Below, piece by piece: positions 48,992 through 58,312 of a stretch of DNA of 64,000 bases. This DNA is from Mangrovibacterium diazotrophicum (GTDB lineage Bacteria > Bacteroidota > Bacteroidia > Bacteroidales > Prolixibacteraceae): assembly GCF_003610535.1 (NCBI RefSeq), contig NZ_RAPN01000001.1:3335320-3399319 (forward strand). The letters run 5' to 3'. Within the stretch, counting starts at the first letter, position 1, and each line of letters begins with the position of its first letter. The position numbers and the translations under genes were made by a program. The notes below the pieces were generated by a model. The model was not told the origin of the DNA. It ran no database searches and saw only the letters and a program-made list of their open reading frames with translations.

Positions 48992-51900
48992 ATGCTCAAT
49001 CAAATTGTCGTTTTTTCGGTTCGCCAAAAGTTTGTTGCCCTTTCGCTGGTTGTGTTAATGGCTGCCGCCGGTGTGTATTCGTTGATGCAGATTCCGATCA
49101 ACTCGTTACCTGATGTGACTCCGGTTCAGGTTTTGGTGATCACCAAGGCAGGCCGCTACTCGCCGTTCGATGTGGAAAAGCTGGTCAGTTATCCGATTGA
49201 GACAGCTATGAATGGTTTACCCGATGTAAAAGAGGTTCGTTCCATTTCGCAGTTCGGTCTTTCTGCTGTTACCGTGGAATTTGAAGAAAATACGGATATC
49301 TATTTTGCACGCCAAATGGTTAGTCAGCGGCTTCAGTCCATATCCGACGAATTGCCGCCTGATGTTTCCGCTCCCCAATTGGGGCCGATTTCCACAGCCC
49401 TGGGTGAAATCTACCAGTACCAGGTCAAAGGTGAAGGTTATTCGCTCACCGAGCTTCGGGAGATTCAGGACTGGTTGATTGCACCGCAGTTAAAGGTTGT
49501 GAAAGGAGTCACTGAGATCAATTCTTTTGGAGGCTTTGTAAAAGAATACAACGTTCTGATTCAGCCGGGCAAAATGCGCATGTACAGTATCAATATTCAG
49601 GATATTATTGATGCTATTGCCAGTAACAACTCCGTTTCCGGCGGAAATTACCTGGTGCACAATCGTGAACAGTACATTGTTCGGGGCTTCGGGCAAATCA
49701 ACAAGAAAGAAGACATTCTGAATATTGTCGTTGCCAAACGCGACAACACCCCTGTTTTTATCAAAGATGTGGCTGATGTTGAAATCGGAACGCAGATTAG
49801 GCAGGGCGGCGTTACCCGCGACGGAAAGGGTGAGGTTGTGACAGGTATCGTGATGATGTTGCGCGGAGGAAACGGGCGCGAAGTGATCTCGGATATTGAA
49901 GCAAAAATTGAATCCATCAATAAAAATCTGCCGGAGGGTGTGCAGGTCGAAAAATTCTACGATCAGTCGGATCTGATCAACCGGACAACGGGAACCATTA
50001 AAACAAACCTGATGGAAGGTGGATTCCTGGTTATTGTTGTTTTACTCTTGCTGCTCGGTGAAATTTCGGGTGCATTGATCGTGGCCATGGTTATTCCGCT
50101 TTCCATGCTGTTTGCATTTATTGGCATGCGCGAGTTTGGTTTGGCTGCCAACCTGATGAGTTTAGGAGCGATTGACTTTGGTATGGTGGTCGACGGTTCG
50201 GTGGTGATGGTTGAAAACATTGTGCATCGCCTGCAGGGACGAAAGGATGATGAGGTGCCCGATGAGACGATTATTTCGGCTGCGAAACAGGTGGTTCGGC
50301 CTATCTTTTTTGGCGTCCTGATCATTCTGATGGTTTATGTGCCGATTATGACTTTCAGCGGCATGGAAGGAATTTTGTACCGGCCGATGGCCATTACCGT
50401 TGCAGCTGCCGTGCTGGGTTCACTGTTGCTGGCACTGGTTTTTATTCCCTCCATCTCTTCTATTATATTTCGGAAAGGGGTGAAAGTGCGGCGCAATTAC
50501 CTAATCGATTGGTTAAAGCCGATGTACCTGAAGACCTTGGAATGGCATATGCAGAAGCGCTTTTTAGTGTTGACTTCAGCCTTACTCCTTTTTGTATTTT
50601 CTATAATTGTCATGGTTCGGCTCGGGAGCGAGTTTTTGCCCGAGTTGGAAGAAGGTTCCATTTTGGTGGAACAGGTTCGGATGCCATCGGTGACCTTGGA
50701 AGAGTCGATTGAAAATGCCAATTGGCTGGGAGGTCAGTTGATGAAAAATATTCCGGAGATTAAAACAGTCGTCCCCAAAACCGGACGCTCAGATTTGGCA
50801 AACGACTGGATGGGCGTTCACCAAACCGATGTTTGGGTGGTGCTGAAAGATCCGAAGGAATGGCGAAAAGGCATCGAAAAGGAAGATATTATTGCTGAGA
50901 TTGAACCTTATTTGAAGACAGAACCTGGTTTGGCTTACAACTTTACGCAGCCAATTGCCATGCGTGTTGATGAATTAACCAGTGGGGTGAAATCAGATTT
51001 GGCTGTTAAAATTTATGGTGAAGATTTGGACGAGTTGAACCGTATTGGTGAAGCGATTTCGAAAATTGCTGTTGGAATGGAGGGGACGGATAACTATTTC
51101 GTTGAGCAGCCAATCGGGCAACCTTACTTGACGATTGAGATTGACCGGGAGGCCGTTGCCTCGTTTGGGTTGAATGTGGATGATGTGCAGCAGGTGATTG
51201 AAGCCGGTATCGGCGGACAGGTTGCAGGACAAGTCTACGAAGGACAGCGCCGTTTCGATATTTTGGTGCGTTATCCGAAAGATATCCGGGAGCAGTTGCA
51301 GCAGATTCAGGAAATCCCGGTCTATTTGGCCAATGGGCAGTTTATTCCGCTGAAACGGGTCAGTAAAATCGTTGCGCAGGAAGGGCCCCGAGAAATTCAG
51401 CGCGAAAATGGCTGGCGGCGCTTGATTGTCGGCGTCAACATTAAAAATATCGATATCGGAACTTATGTAACCAATCTTCAGCAAGCTATCGATGAGAAGG
51501 CGAATGTGCCGCCTGGCTACTTTCTCGAATACGGTGGTACCTTCGAGAACCAGCGTCGTGCCATGAACCACCTGTTGTTGGTCGTTCCGTTGTCGCTGTT
51601 CATCATTATTGGCCTGCTGTATCTCAACTTCGGCAGCATGCGTTTTGCGATGATTATTCTTTTGAATCTTCCTTTTGCGCTCTCCGGTGGGGTGTTCTTG
51701 CTTTGGATGCGCGGCATGTATTTGTCGGTTTCGGCCAGTATCGGCTTTGTAGCCTTGTTCGGGGTGGCGGTGCTGAACGGTATCGTGTTGCTCGATCACA
51801 TCAACGAACTGCGAAAAGAGAGCTCACTGCCCTTGCGGAAATTGGTAATTGAGGGTGCCGGCGACCGGCTTCGCCCGGTGCTGATGACGGCTTTGGTGGC

Positions 51901-52093
51901 CAGTTTGGGTTTCATTCCCATGGCGTTCAATTCAGGCCCGGGTTCCGAGGTCCAGCGTCCTTTGGCCACAGTTGTAATTGGTGGATTGATCACGTCGACT
52001 TTCCTGACTTTGTTGGTTTTGCCAACGATTTACCTTTGGGTTGAAGGACGTAGCCGGAAGAATGGGAAGTCGGGTTCCCCGGAAACGCTTTAA
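48992..52093 (+). CDS. cusA: CusA/CzcA family heavy-metal efflux RND transporter
   Basis: The 1033-residue proton-driven pump has the HME-RND motif AIDFGMVVDGSVVMVENIVH near residues 400-419. This D-F-G-x3-D-G-S/A-x4-E-N motif marks proton relay in this branch. Twelve membrane helices and two large periplasmic loops are present (for example YDQSDLINRTTGTIKTNLMEGG and SDVAGQVYEGQRRFDILVR-like regions). The metal exported is not decided by these motifs; Cu, Ag, Co, Zn or Cd are options. It forms a tripartite pump with the two genes upstream. No metal-responsive regulator is adjacent. Confidence 0.93.
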   Translation: MLNQIVVFSVRQKFVALSLVVLMAAAGVYSLMQIPINSLPDVTPVQVLVITKAGRYSPFDVEKLVSYPIETAMNGLPDVKEVRSISQFGLSAVTVEFEENTDIYFARQMVSQRLQSISDELPPDVSAPQLGPISTALGEIYQYQVKGEGYSLTELREIQDWLIAPQLKVVKGVTEINSFGGFVKEYNVLIQPGKMRMYSINIQDIIDAIASNNSVSGGNYLVHNREQYIVRGFGQINKKEDILNIVVAKRDNTPVFIKDVADVEIGTQIRQGGVTRDGKGEVVTGIVMMLRGGNGREVISDIEAKIESINKNLPEGVQVEKFYDQSDLINRTTGTIKTNLMEGGFLVIVVLLLLLGEISGALIVAMVIPLSMLFAFIGMREFGLAANLMSLGAIDFGMVVDGSVVMVENIVHRLQGRKDDEVPDETIISAAKQVVRPIFFGVLIILMVYVPIMTFSGMEGILYRPMAITVAAAVLGSLLLALVFIPSISSIIFRKGVKVRRNYLIDWLKPMYLKTLEWHMQKRFLVLTSALLLFVFSIIVMVRLGSEFLPELEEGSILVEQVRMPSVTLEESIENANWLGGQLMKNIPEIKTVVPKTGRSDLANDWMGVHQTDVWVVLKDPKEWRKGIEKEDIIAEIEPYLKTEPGLAYNFTQPIAMRVDELTSGVKSDLAVKIYGEDLDELNRIGEAISKIAVGMEGTDNYFVEQPIGQPYLTIEIDREAVASFGLNVDDVQQVIEAGIGGQVAGQVYEGQRRFDILVRYPKDIREQLQQIQEIPVYLANGQFIPLKRVSKIVAQEGPREIQRENGWRRLIVGVNIKNIDIGTYVTNLQQAIDEKANVPPGYFLEYGGTFENQRRAMNHLLLVVPLSLFIIIGLLYLNFGSMRFAMIILLNLPFALSGGVFLLWMRGMYLSVSASIGFVALFGVAVLNGIVLLDHINELRKESSLPLRKLVIEGAGDRLRPVLMTALVASLGFIPMAFNSGPGSEVQRPLATVVIGGLITSTFLTLLVLPTIYLWVEGRSRKNGKSGSPETL

Positions 52094-52224
52094 ATTAAGA
52101 ACCTTTAACCTTTATATGCTGTCAAATTAACCGGACTGTAACCCAAACGCGGAGCTTTTTTGGTAACTTGAATTTCACATTTTGACAAGACATACAAGAA
52201 CTTTTTGGAAGGAAATCCGCGATT

Positions 52225-53193
52225 ATGGGGAGAAGCATATCAAATTCAAATACAGTAAAAAGACATACGATATTAGGAGCCGGAGGGTCAATTGGCAATA
52301 GCCTCGCAGAAGAATTACTGCAGCACAATCAGATCGTAAAACTGGTTTCGCGCAGCGGGTTTACCATGTCCGGCGCCAGTTCAGAGAAGGCTGATCTCAC
52401 CTCCTATCCGGCGACACTGAAAGCCGTTAAAAATTCAGATGTAGTGCACCTGTGTGCCGGCCTGCCTTATCGTTATGAGATTTGGGAAAAACAGTGGCCG
52501 CGCATTATGGATTACGTTATCGAAGCCTGCATCAAGGAAAATGTCCAACTGATATTTTTCGATAATGTGTACATGTACGGGCGAGTTGAAGGTAAAATGA
52601 CCGAATCGACGCCTTATAATCCCTTTAGTAAAAAGGGAGAAGTTCGGGCTAAGATTGCTTTGGAACTGGAAGAGGAAATGCATCGGGGGAATATCAATGC
52701 GATCATTGCCCGTTCAGCGGATTTATACGGACCTCATTCAGTCGAGACGAGTATGTTGTATCTGATGATGATGAAAAACCTCAAAAGCGGTAAAAAAGCG
52801 CAGTGGATGGGGAGTATGACGCAGCCTCATTCGTTCACCTACACCATTGATTGCGCCAAAGCGATGCGGCTTTTGGCCGACGACAGTAAAGCGCGGAATC
52901 AGGTGTGGCATTTACCAACGACGAATCCGGGATTGACGGCAGAACAATGGGTGAAGCTGATCGCGGATGAGTACAAAACGGATCCCAAGCTCATGCTGAT
53001 TCCAAAGTGGATGGTTAAGTTGATGGGTTATTTTGACAAAACTATTTCGGAGGTGTATGAAATGCTGTATCAGCAGGAAATGGATTATCACTTCGATTCA
53101 ACGAAATTCAACAGCTATTTCGACTTTACCCCAACGTCGTACGAACAAGGTATCCGGGAAACAATTCAGTATTTAGATAAAACTGGTCGCTAG
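52225..53193 (+). CDS. NAD-dependent epimerase/dehydratase-family protein
   Basis: The 322-residue protein has an extended-SDR Rossmann motif (ILGAGGSIGNSLAEELL, residues 17-33). DVVHLCAGLPYRYEIW is near 72-87 and NVQLIFFDNVYMYG near 108-121. RSADLYGPHSVETSMLYLMM is near 164-183 and SFTYTIDCAKAM near 201-212. The usual Y-x3-K catalytic pair is not obvious: the segment reads TPYNPFSKKGEVR. It may be a binding or reductase relative, not a true epimerase. Its start is the first ATG after a 130-base gap. The neighbours do not indicate a pathway. Confidence 0.8.
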   Translation: MGRSISNSNTVKRHTILGAGGSIGNSLAEELLQHNQIVKLVSRSGFTMSGASSEKADLTSYPATLKAVKNSDVVHLCAGLPYRYEIWEKQWPRIMDYVIEACIKENVQLIFFDNVYMYGRVEGKMTESTPYNPFSKKGEVRAKIALELEEEMHRGNINAIIARSADLYGPHSVETSMLYLMMMKNLKSGKKAQWMGSMTQPHSFTYTIDCAKAMRLLADDSKARNQVWHLPTTNPGLTAEQWVKLIADEYKTDPKLMLIPKWMVKLMGYFDKTISEVYEMLYQQEMDYHFDSTKFNSYFDFTPTSYEQGIRETIQYLDKTGR

Positions 53194-53204
53194 TATCCTT
53201 CTGG

Positions 53205-54131
53205 TTACATTGACTTTGGGGTAAGAATAACTTGTCCGTTTTGTGCAGTCAGCGAATATTGGCCCCCGAATAGTAGCGGCATATTTTCGTCGATGTGACC
53301 GGAGGGACAATCGAAATAAACCGGAAAATCGTAGTCCCTTACAGCTTCAAAAATAATTTCTTCGACGCTTTGCCCGAACGGCGAGTCGTTATCTTTCATC
53401 TCGGTGAAACTTCCAACCAGTAATGCACTCAGATCCTTCAGTTTTCCGGCCATTTTCAAGCCGTGCATCATCCGGTCCAAATGATACAGGTATTCAGTGA
53501 GGTCTTCAATAAATAAGATTTTGCCAGCTGTGTCTGGTGCCAATGCAGTGCCCAACAAGCTGTAAACAATCGACAGGTTGCCGCCGCAAAGCTCGCCCTC
53601 TGCATGGCCGCCCCGGTTCAGTTGGTGAGCGTCGAAAGTGTCAGTTGAAAAGTTTCCCCGAACCATTTGCATCAGTTTCCGGTAGCTTTCAGTTTGCACT
53701 CCGTCTTTCAGATAAAAAGCTGTCATCGGGCCATGGATACTGCAAAAACCTTCCTGTTGAAACCTGGCGTGTAAAACAGTAATGTCGCTAAAGCCAACCA
53801 GCCATTTGGGAGATCGGCGGAAGCGTTCAAAATTCAATTCATCCACCAGTCTTATGGCTCCGTAGCCTCCTCGTGAGCAGATAATTGCGCGGCAGTCCGG
53901 ATCATCCAGTGCTTCTTGAAAGTCGTTGAGGCGGTCTGCATCGGTTCCCGCAAACTGAAAATGTCGGTCGAAGGTATGTTGTCCAAGCAGAACTTCAAAT
54001 CCTTCCTGTTTCAAGAGTTCTACTGCAGGCATTACTTTCTCGGCGTCTATTTTCCCAGCTGGCGATACAATCCGGATTCGGTCTCCGGGCTTTAAAAAGG
54101 CAGGTTGATGCATGAATTTTGAATTTGGCAT
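53205..54131 (-). CDS. LD-carboxypeptidase (peptidase S66), muramoyltetrapeptide recycling
   Basis: The 308-residue protein matches LdcA-type serine peptidases. FLKPGDRIRIVSPAGKID lies near residues 11-28. The nucleophile elbow ICSRGGYGAIRLVDELN is near 94-110 with Ser96 the likely nucleophile. GHAEGELCGGNLSIVYSLLGT is near 168-188. The histidine is in CPSGHIDENMPLLFGG near 276-291. It releases terminal D-Ala from the tetrapeptide in the cytoplasm during peptidoglycan recycling. Met7 (54113) is an alternative start. Confidence 0.9.
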   Translation of the reverse strand: MPNSKFMHQPAFLKPGDRIRIVSPAGKIDAEKVMPAVELLKQEGFEVLLGQHTFDRHFQFAGTDADRLNDFQEALDDPDCRAIICSRGGYGAIRLVDELNFERFRRSPKWLVGFSDITVLHARFQQEGFCSIHGPMTAFYLKDGVQTESYRKLMQMVRGNFSTDTFDAHQLNRGGHAEGELCGGNLSIVYSLLGTALAPDTAGKILFIEDLTEYLYHLDRMMHGLKMAGKLKDLSALLVGSFTEMKDNDSPFGQSVEEIIFEAVRDYDFPVYFDCPSGHIDENMPLLFGGQYSLTAQNGQVILTPKSM

Positions 54132-54234
54132 GAAGATACAAATCTTCAGAATACGCCGGCTTTAACTAAAGACCCAAATTATCGTAAAATCGGTTGACAG
54201 CGTTCTATGTCAAACAATTAAAAAATAAAAAGCG

Positions 54235-54885
54235 ATGAGAAATCGTGTCGGTGTGCTGGGATCCGGAATTGTTGGCCGGGTTTTGGCGGATGGTTTCCTG
54301 AAACATGGTTACCAGGTAATGGTTGGGACACGCCAACCGGGAAATTTGCGGGATTGGTTGAAGGAAGGAGGAGAAAATGCTTCGTTGGGCTCTTTTGAGG
54401 AAGCAGCCCGCTTTGGAGATGTGGTTGTGCTGGCTGTAAAGGGCAGTGCCGCCGAGTTTGTGCTCGACTTAGCGGGAGCTGCCAATTTGCACGAAAAAAC
54501 GGTCATCGATACCTGTAATCCAATCAGCAGCGATGCGCCCGACAATGGCGTGCTTCGTTATTTCACGCCGCAAAACTCATCGTTGATGGAGCAATTGCAA
54601 GCAAAGTACACGCGGATTCATTTTGTGAAAGCCTTTAACAGCGTCGGGAATGCCATAATGGTCAATCCGAAATTGAAGGGCGGCACGCCAACTATGTTTA
54701 TCTGTGGTAACAGTGATAAGGCGAAAGAAGAGGTAGCCGGAATTTTGACTCAGTTTGGTTGGGAGACTGCCGATATGGGAGGCGTTGAAGCGGCGCGACC
54801 AATTGAGATGCTGGCGGTGCTTTGGTGTATCCCCGGATTATTAGAGCACCAATGGGGACATGCTTTCAAACTAATTCGGTCGTAG
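54235..54885 (+). CDS. F420-dependent-reductase-like NAD(P)-binding oxidoreductase
   Basis: The 216-residue protein has the dinucleotide loop GVLGSGIVGRVLADG near residues 6-20 and the NADPH-type second strand VMVGTRQPGN near 29-38. AVKGSAAEFVLDLAG and DTCNPIS follow, and then FVKAFNSVGN near 126-135, in which the N-x2-G segment fits the family. The family includes F420:NADP oxidoreductases, but F420 is not generally present in this phylum. NADP-dependent oxidoreductase with unknown substrate is the safe call. Confidence 0.82.
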   Translation: MRNRVGVLGSGIVGRVLADGFLKHGYQVMVGTRQPGNLRDWLKEGGENASLGSFEEAARFGDVVVLAVKGSAAEFVLDLAGAANLHEKTVIDTCNPISSDAPDNGVLRYFTPQNSSLMEQLQAKYTRIHFVKAFNSVGNAIMVNPKLKGGTPTMFICGNSDKAKEEVAGILTQFGWETADMGGVEAARPIEMLAVLWCIPGLLEHQWGHAFKLIRS

Positions 54886-54897
54886 GAAAGTTGTATA

Positions 54898-54925
54898 ATA
54901 AAAAAGCCCCTGAGAAGGGGCTTGG
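54898..54925. terminator. Bidirectional intrinsic terminator
   Basis: AAGCCCC (54903-54909) pairs with GGGGCTT (54916-54922), with an A run upstream giving Ts on the minus strand. It lies between convergent genes. Confidence 0.8.
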
Positions 54926-54930
54926 CACAT

Positions 54931-55878
54931 TTAGTTTAGCTTTTTATAGATCCAGGATCCCGATCCTGTTTGCTTTTCCCAATTTGTTCTGGCCGAAAGC
55001 GCGTCGTCGATGGTGACGTAAGCTCCCAGCGAAATGTAATGTAGTCCTTTAATGACACCCAAGTCGGTTCCCTGGTATCCTTTCTTGTCCAGTTGACCGA
55101 TAAAGGTTTGTGCGTTTTCCTCAGCGCGGAAACTTCCGACAATCAGGAAATAGCGGGCAGGTGTTTCTTCTATCATTTCTTCAGCCTGCGCTGCTTCAGC
55201 AACTTCTTCTGCATCAGCAGTAATCGTTTCTTCAGCTGCCGGTGTTTCTTCCGCGACAGCAGGTGTTGCTGTTGGCATCATCATTTCACGAATGCTGCCC
55301 AAATCAGATTTTTGGATGTGCGTGGTGTTGTTTTTCAATGGAATAACAGCCAATGCAAACAACAACGGAACAGCCAGCAAAACTTTTTTCAAGCTGCGTT
55401 TCTGGAAAATTACTTCTACGACCTGACGATCTTGTTGCGAGATAGCTTTGCGGGCTACCTGGCGAGAGAACAAACTTTCGTAGCTGAAAGCATCCAATCC
55501 GAACGCATCGATATTCAGGTTTCCTTCAATTTTAGGAGTGAATACCAGATGTTGTTGTTCGTCGTAGTGCAGATCACCCAATCCCGGGATGTTGATATCT
55601 TCTCCGTCAGTCAGGCGGTAGTTTAGTTCCTGAACCATCAAATCAACCTTTTTACGGGCAGCGATATAATTCAGTCCTTCTTCCGAAGCAACGTGATTAA
55701 CCAGCAGCCCATCGTTGAAGTTCAGTTTCTTGTTAAAACTGACCGATTTTGCGGGAGGCGTAAACTGCGATGCATGTAATCCGGCTTGTTTGTAGTTGGT
55801 TACAAAACCGCCAAAGCCCGGAATAATCACGCAATCATTCAGCAATAATAGTTCTTTGATGTAGGCTAATAATTCCAC
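54931..55878 (-). CDS. HU-CCDC81 and SPOR domain protein
   Basis: The 315-residue protein begins with the bacterial HU-CCDC81-type domains (LAYIKELLLLNDCVIIPGFGGFVTNY at residues 4-29, NFNDGLLVNHVASEEGLNY near 53-71). A single hydrophobic segment lies near residues 163-179 (KKVLLAVPLLFALAVIPL). An Ala/Glu-rich periplasmic linker leads to a C-terminal SPOR domain of about 75 residues (RYFLIVGSFRAEENAQTFIGQL). SPOR binds denuded peptidoglycan at division septa, so this is a cytoplasm-to-periplasm envelope protein likely linked to division. Confidence 0.88.
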   Translation of the reverse strand: MELLAYIKELLLLNDCVIIPGFGGFVTNYKQAGLHASQFTPPAKSVSFNKKLNFNDGLLVNHVASEEGLNYIAARKKVDLMVQELNYRLTDGEDINIPGLGDLHYDEQQHLVFTPKIEGNLNIDAFGLDAFSYESLFSRQVARKAISQQDRQVVEVIFQKRSLKKVLLAVPLLFALAVIPLKNNTTHIQKSDLGSIREMMMPTATPAVAEETPAAEETITADAEEVAEAAQAEEMIEETPARYFLIVGSFRAEENAQTFIGQLDKKGYQGTDLGVIKGLHYISLGAYVTIDDALSARTNWEKQTGSGSWIYKKLN

Positions 55879-55897
55879 AGATTCTCGTGTTTGAAAT

Positions 55898-55905
55898 CAA
55901 AAATA
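55898..55905 (-). promoter_or_regulatory. Candidate -7 box for the HU-CCDC81/SPOR gene
   Basis: The minus strand reads TATTTTTG, matching TAnnTTTG, about 20 bases before the start. Confidence 0.45.
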
Positions 55906-56046
55906 AAGAAAAATTAATGGCCCGCCAACTGAAAGTTTTCAACATATTAAGTGTTTTTTGAACCTTGGTTGTATTAACCTTCACAAGTTGAAAGGAGTAG
56001 GATGCTTCAATTATGCTTATTTTTACGAAAAATTTAAAACCAACTT

Positions 56047-57075
56047 ATGACTGCAAAAATATTGGTGACCGGCGGAACCGGTTACATTGGCTCCCACACG
56101 GTAGTTGAATTACAGCAATCAGGCTACGATGTTGTGGTTGTTGACGACTTGTCAAACTCGAGCATTGAAGTTCTGGATAATATCGAGAAAATCACGGGTA
56201 TCAAGCCAGCTTTCGAGCAATTGAATCTTTCTGATGCTGCCAAAACCGACGAGTTCTTCGGAAAGAACACCGATATTGCTGCGATCATCCACTTCGCGGC
56301 GTCCAAAGCTGTGGGTGAATCGGTTCAAATTCCGCTGCACTATTACAGAAACAACCTGGTTTCGTTGATGAACATTCTCGACTGCCAGTTGAAATACAAC
56401 ATCCCGAATATCGTTTTTTCTTCGTCTTGTACTGTTTACGGACAACCGGATAAGCTGCCGGTGACGGAGACCACACCTCGTAAAGATGCCGAGTCGCCTT
56501 ACGGAAACACGAAGCGTGTGAACGAAGATATTCTGAACGACGCGATTAAGGCTTATCCGCAATTGAAGGGCATCGCTTTGCGCTATTTCAACCCGATTGG
56601 CGCACACCCGACAGCTTTAATCGGCGAATTGCCGCTGGGCGTTCCGCAAAACCTGGTGCCTTTCATTACACAGGCGGCTGCTGGTTTACGCGATGAGCTG
56701 AAAGTTTTCGGCGACGATTACGATACAACTGATGGTTCTGCTGTTCGCGATTACATCAACGTGGTGGATTTGGCGAAAGCACACGTGGTTGCGATTGAGC
56801 GCTTGCTGCAAGCGAAAAACAAGTCTGGTTACGAAATCTTCAACCTGGGAACCGGAAACGGCTACTCCGTTTTGGAAATCGTGAAAGGTTTCGAGAAATC
56901 GACAGGTGTGAAGTTGAATTACAAAATTGTAGCCCGTCGTGCCGGTGATATCGAAAAAATCTGGGCCGATACAACCTATGCCAACGAAGAATTGGGTTGG
57001 AAAGCGGAAACCGGTTTGGAAGAAACGCTGCTTTCAGCCTGGAACTGGGAGAAACGCGTTCGCGGCATCCAATAA
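56047..57075 (+). CDS. galE: UDP-glucose 4-epimerase
   Basis: The 342-residue enzyme has the Rossmann loop VTGGTGYIGSHT at residues 6-17, VVDDLSNSS near 31-39 and SSSCTVYGQP near 124-133. The catalytic Y-x3-K is in SPYGNTKRVNED near 149-160. Later segments RYFNPIGAHP and GSAVRDYINVVDLAKAHV are typical of GalE. It interconverts UDP-glucose and UDP-galactose for the Leloir pathway and surface polysaccharides. It is a single gene with its own terminator. Confidence 0.95.
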   Translation: MTAKILVTGGTGYIGSHTVVELQQSGYDVVVVDDLSNSSIEVLDNIEKITGIKPAFEQLNLSDAAKTDEFFGKNTDIAAIIHFAASKAVGESVQIPLHYYRNNLVSLMNILDCQLKYNIPNIVFSSSCTVYGQPDKLPVTETTPRKDAESPYGNTKRVNEDILNDAIKAYPQLKGIALRYFNPIGAHPTALIGELPLGVPQNLVPFITQAAAGLRDELKVFGDDYDTTDGSAVRDYINVVDLAKAHVVAIERLLQAKNKSGYEIFNLGTGNGYSVLEIVKGFEKSTGVKLNYKIVARRAGDIEKIWADTTYANEELGWKAETGLEETLLSAWNWEKRVRGIQ

Positions 57076-57102
57076 TTCCGAAATAAATTGCAATAGATAT
57101 CA

Positions 57103-57137
57103 ACGGATTCGGCCAATGGTCGGGTCCGTTTTTCTTT
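57103..57137 (+). terminator. Intrinsic terminator of galE
   Basis: A 12-bp stem with G-T wobbles spans 57103-57129 (ACGGATTCGGCC with GGTCGGGTCCGT, loop AAT) and is followed by TTTTCTTTTTC. Confidence 0.75.
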
Positions 57138-57195
57138 TTCCGGGGCTTCGCTTTCAGCTTAAAAATTAATAGGCTGAAAAAATAGAGAATAGCTT

Positions 57196-57203
57196 TATCT
57201 TTG
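57196..57203 (+). promoter_or_regulatory. Candidate -7 box for the pseudouridine synthase gene
   Basis: TATCTTTG matches TAnnTTTG, 49 bases before the ATG at 57252. Confidence 0.45.
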
Positions 57204-57251
57204 TCCCCGTAAACCGACCTGATTATTTGTCGGTTCGTGCAAAATTACAAC

Positions 57252-58172
57252 ATGAAGAACAAAGGCGAGAATAAAGGAAAAGATAAGAATCCAAAGCGTG
57301 AAAAACCGCAAACGACTCAGTTTAAAGTGAAGCAGGAAGCTGAACTGATGAAGTTTTTGATTGAGAACATGCCTCACAAAAACCGGAATAACATTAAAAC
57401 GATGTTGAAAAAGCGGCAGGTGGTTGTGAACGGAACTGCTATCAGCCAGTTTAATCACGTTTTAAAACCTGGTGATTCTATTGAGTTGAGCCGCAGACCT
57501 GCGGATAGTGCTTTGAAGATGCCCGGCGTGGTTATCGTACATGAGGATGACCAAGTGATTGTGGTGAATAAAAACGCGGGTTTGTTGACCATTGCGACCG
57601 ACAAAGAAAAACGCGACACGGTTTACAGCATGCTCAGTAGCTATGTGAAAGTACAGGACCGGGGTAACAAAATTTTTATCGTGCACCGACTTGATCGTGA
57701 GACGAGTGGCTTGATGCTTTTTGCGAAGTCGAAGGAAGTAAAGGAATTGCTGCAGGAAACATGGACCGAAACAGTCGGTGAAAGAACCTATTTGGCTGTG
57801 ATCGATGGTCAATTGGATCCGACGGAAGGAACGCACAGTTCTTATCTGTTCGAGAGCAAAGCATTTATCGTTTATTCTTCGCAGGATCCCGAACGCGGGC
57901 AGCATGCGGTTACGAATTACTCGACCTTAAAATCAAACGACGAATTCTCGCTGTTGAAAGTGAACCTGGAAACAGGTCGCAAGAACCAAATTCGCGTTCA
58001 CATGAAGGATTTAGGTCATCCGATCGTTGGTGACAAGAAATATGGTTCCACCTCGAATCCGATCAGACGTTTAGGTTTGCATGCCTGGGTATTGGCTTTT
58101 ACACACCCAACAACCGGTAAAAAGTTTCGTTTTGAGACGTCCATTCCCGGAAGCTTCCTGAAATTATTCTAG
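57252..58172 (+). CDS. RluA-family pseudouridine synthase
   Basis: I use ATG 57252, giving 306 residues; a GTG five codons earlier would add a short basic tail. The N-terminal Lys-rich part leads to an S4 RNA-binding domain (KFLIENMPHKNRNNIKTMLKKRQVVVNG, near residues 33-60). The catalytic core has the nucleophile aspartate in IVHRLDRETSGLMLFAKS near 144-161, and GRKNQIRVHMKDLGHPIVGDKKYG near 240-263. It converts uridines in 23S rRNA or tRNA. The target sites are not assigned. Confidence 0.9.
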   Translation: MKNKGENKGKDKNPKREKPQTTQFKVKQEAELMKFLIENMPHKNRNNIKTMLKKRQVVVNGTAISQFNHVLKPGDSIELSRRPADSALKMPGVVIVHEDDQVIVVNKNAGLLTIATDKEKRDTVYSMLSSYVKVQDRGNKIFIVHRLDRETSGLMLFAKSKEVKELLQETWTETVGERTYLAVIDGQLDPTEGTHSSYLFESKAFIVYSSQDPERGQHAVTNYSTLKSNDEFSLLKVNLETGRKNQIRVHMKDLGHPIVGDKKYGSTSNPIRRLGLHAWVLAFTHPTTGKKFRFETSIPGSFLKLF

Positions 58173-58230
58173 TAGAAAGCGCAGCTAATAAACGCAATTT
58201 AGAATCGTAGATTCATAAAATTAAATATAG

Positions 58231-58256
58231 AAAAGGGGCTTTTTAGCCTCTTTTTT
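58231..58256 (+). terminator. Intrinsic terminator
   Basis: AAAAGGGGCT (58231-58240) pairs with AGCCTCTTTT (58245-58254), one G-T wobble, loop TTTT, followed by Ts. Confidence 0.75.
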
Positions 58257-58312
58257 CGTTTTGTAAATCAAGGGCTAATTGCTAATTTAGGATTTGTAAA
58301 CATTGAAATCCT

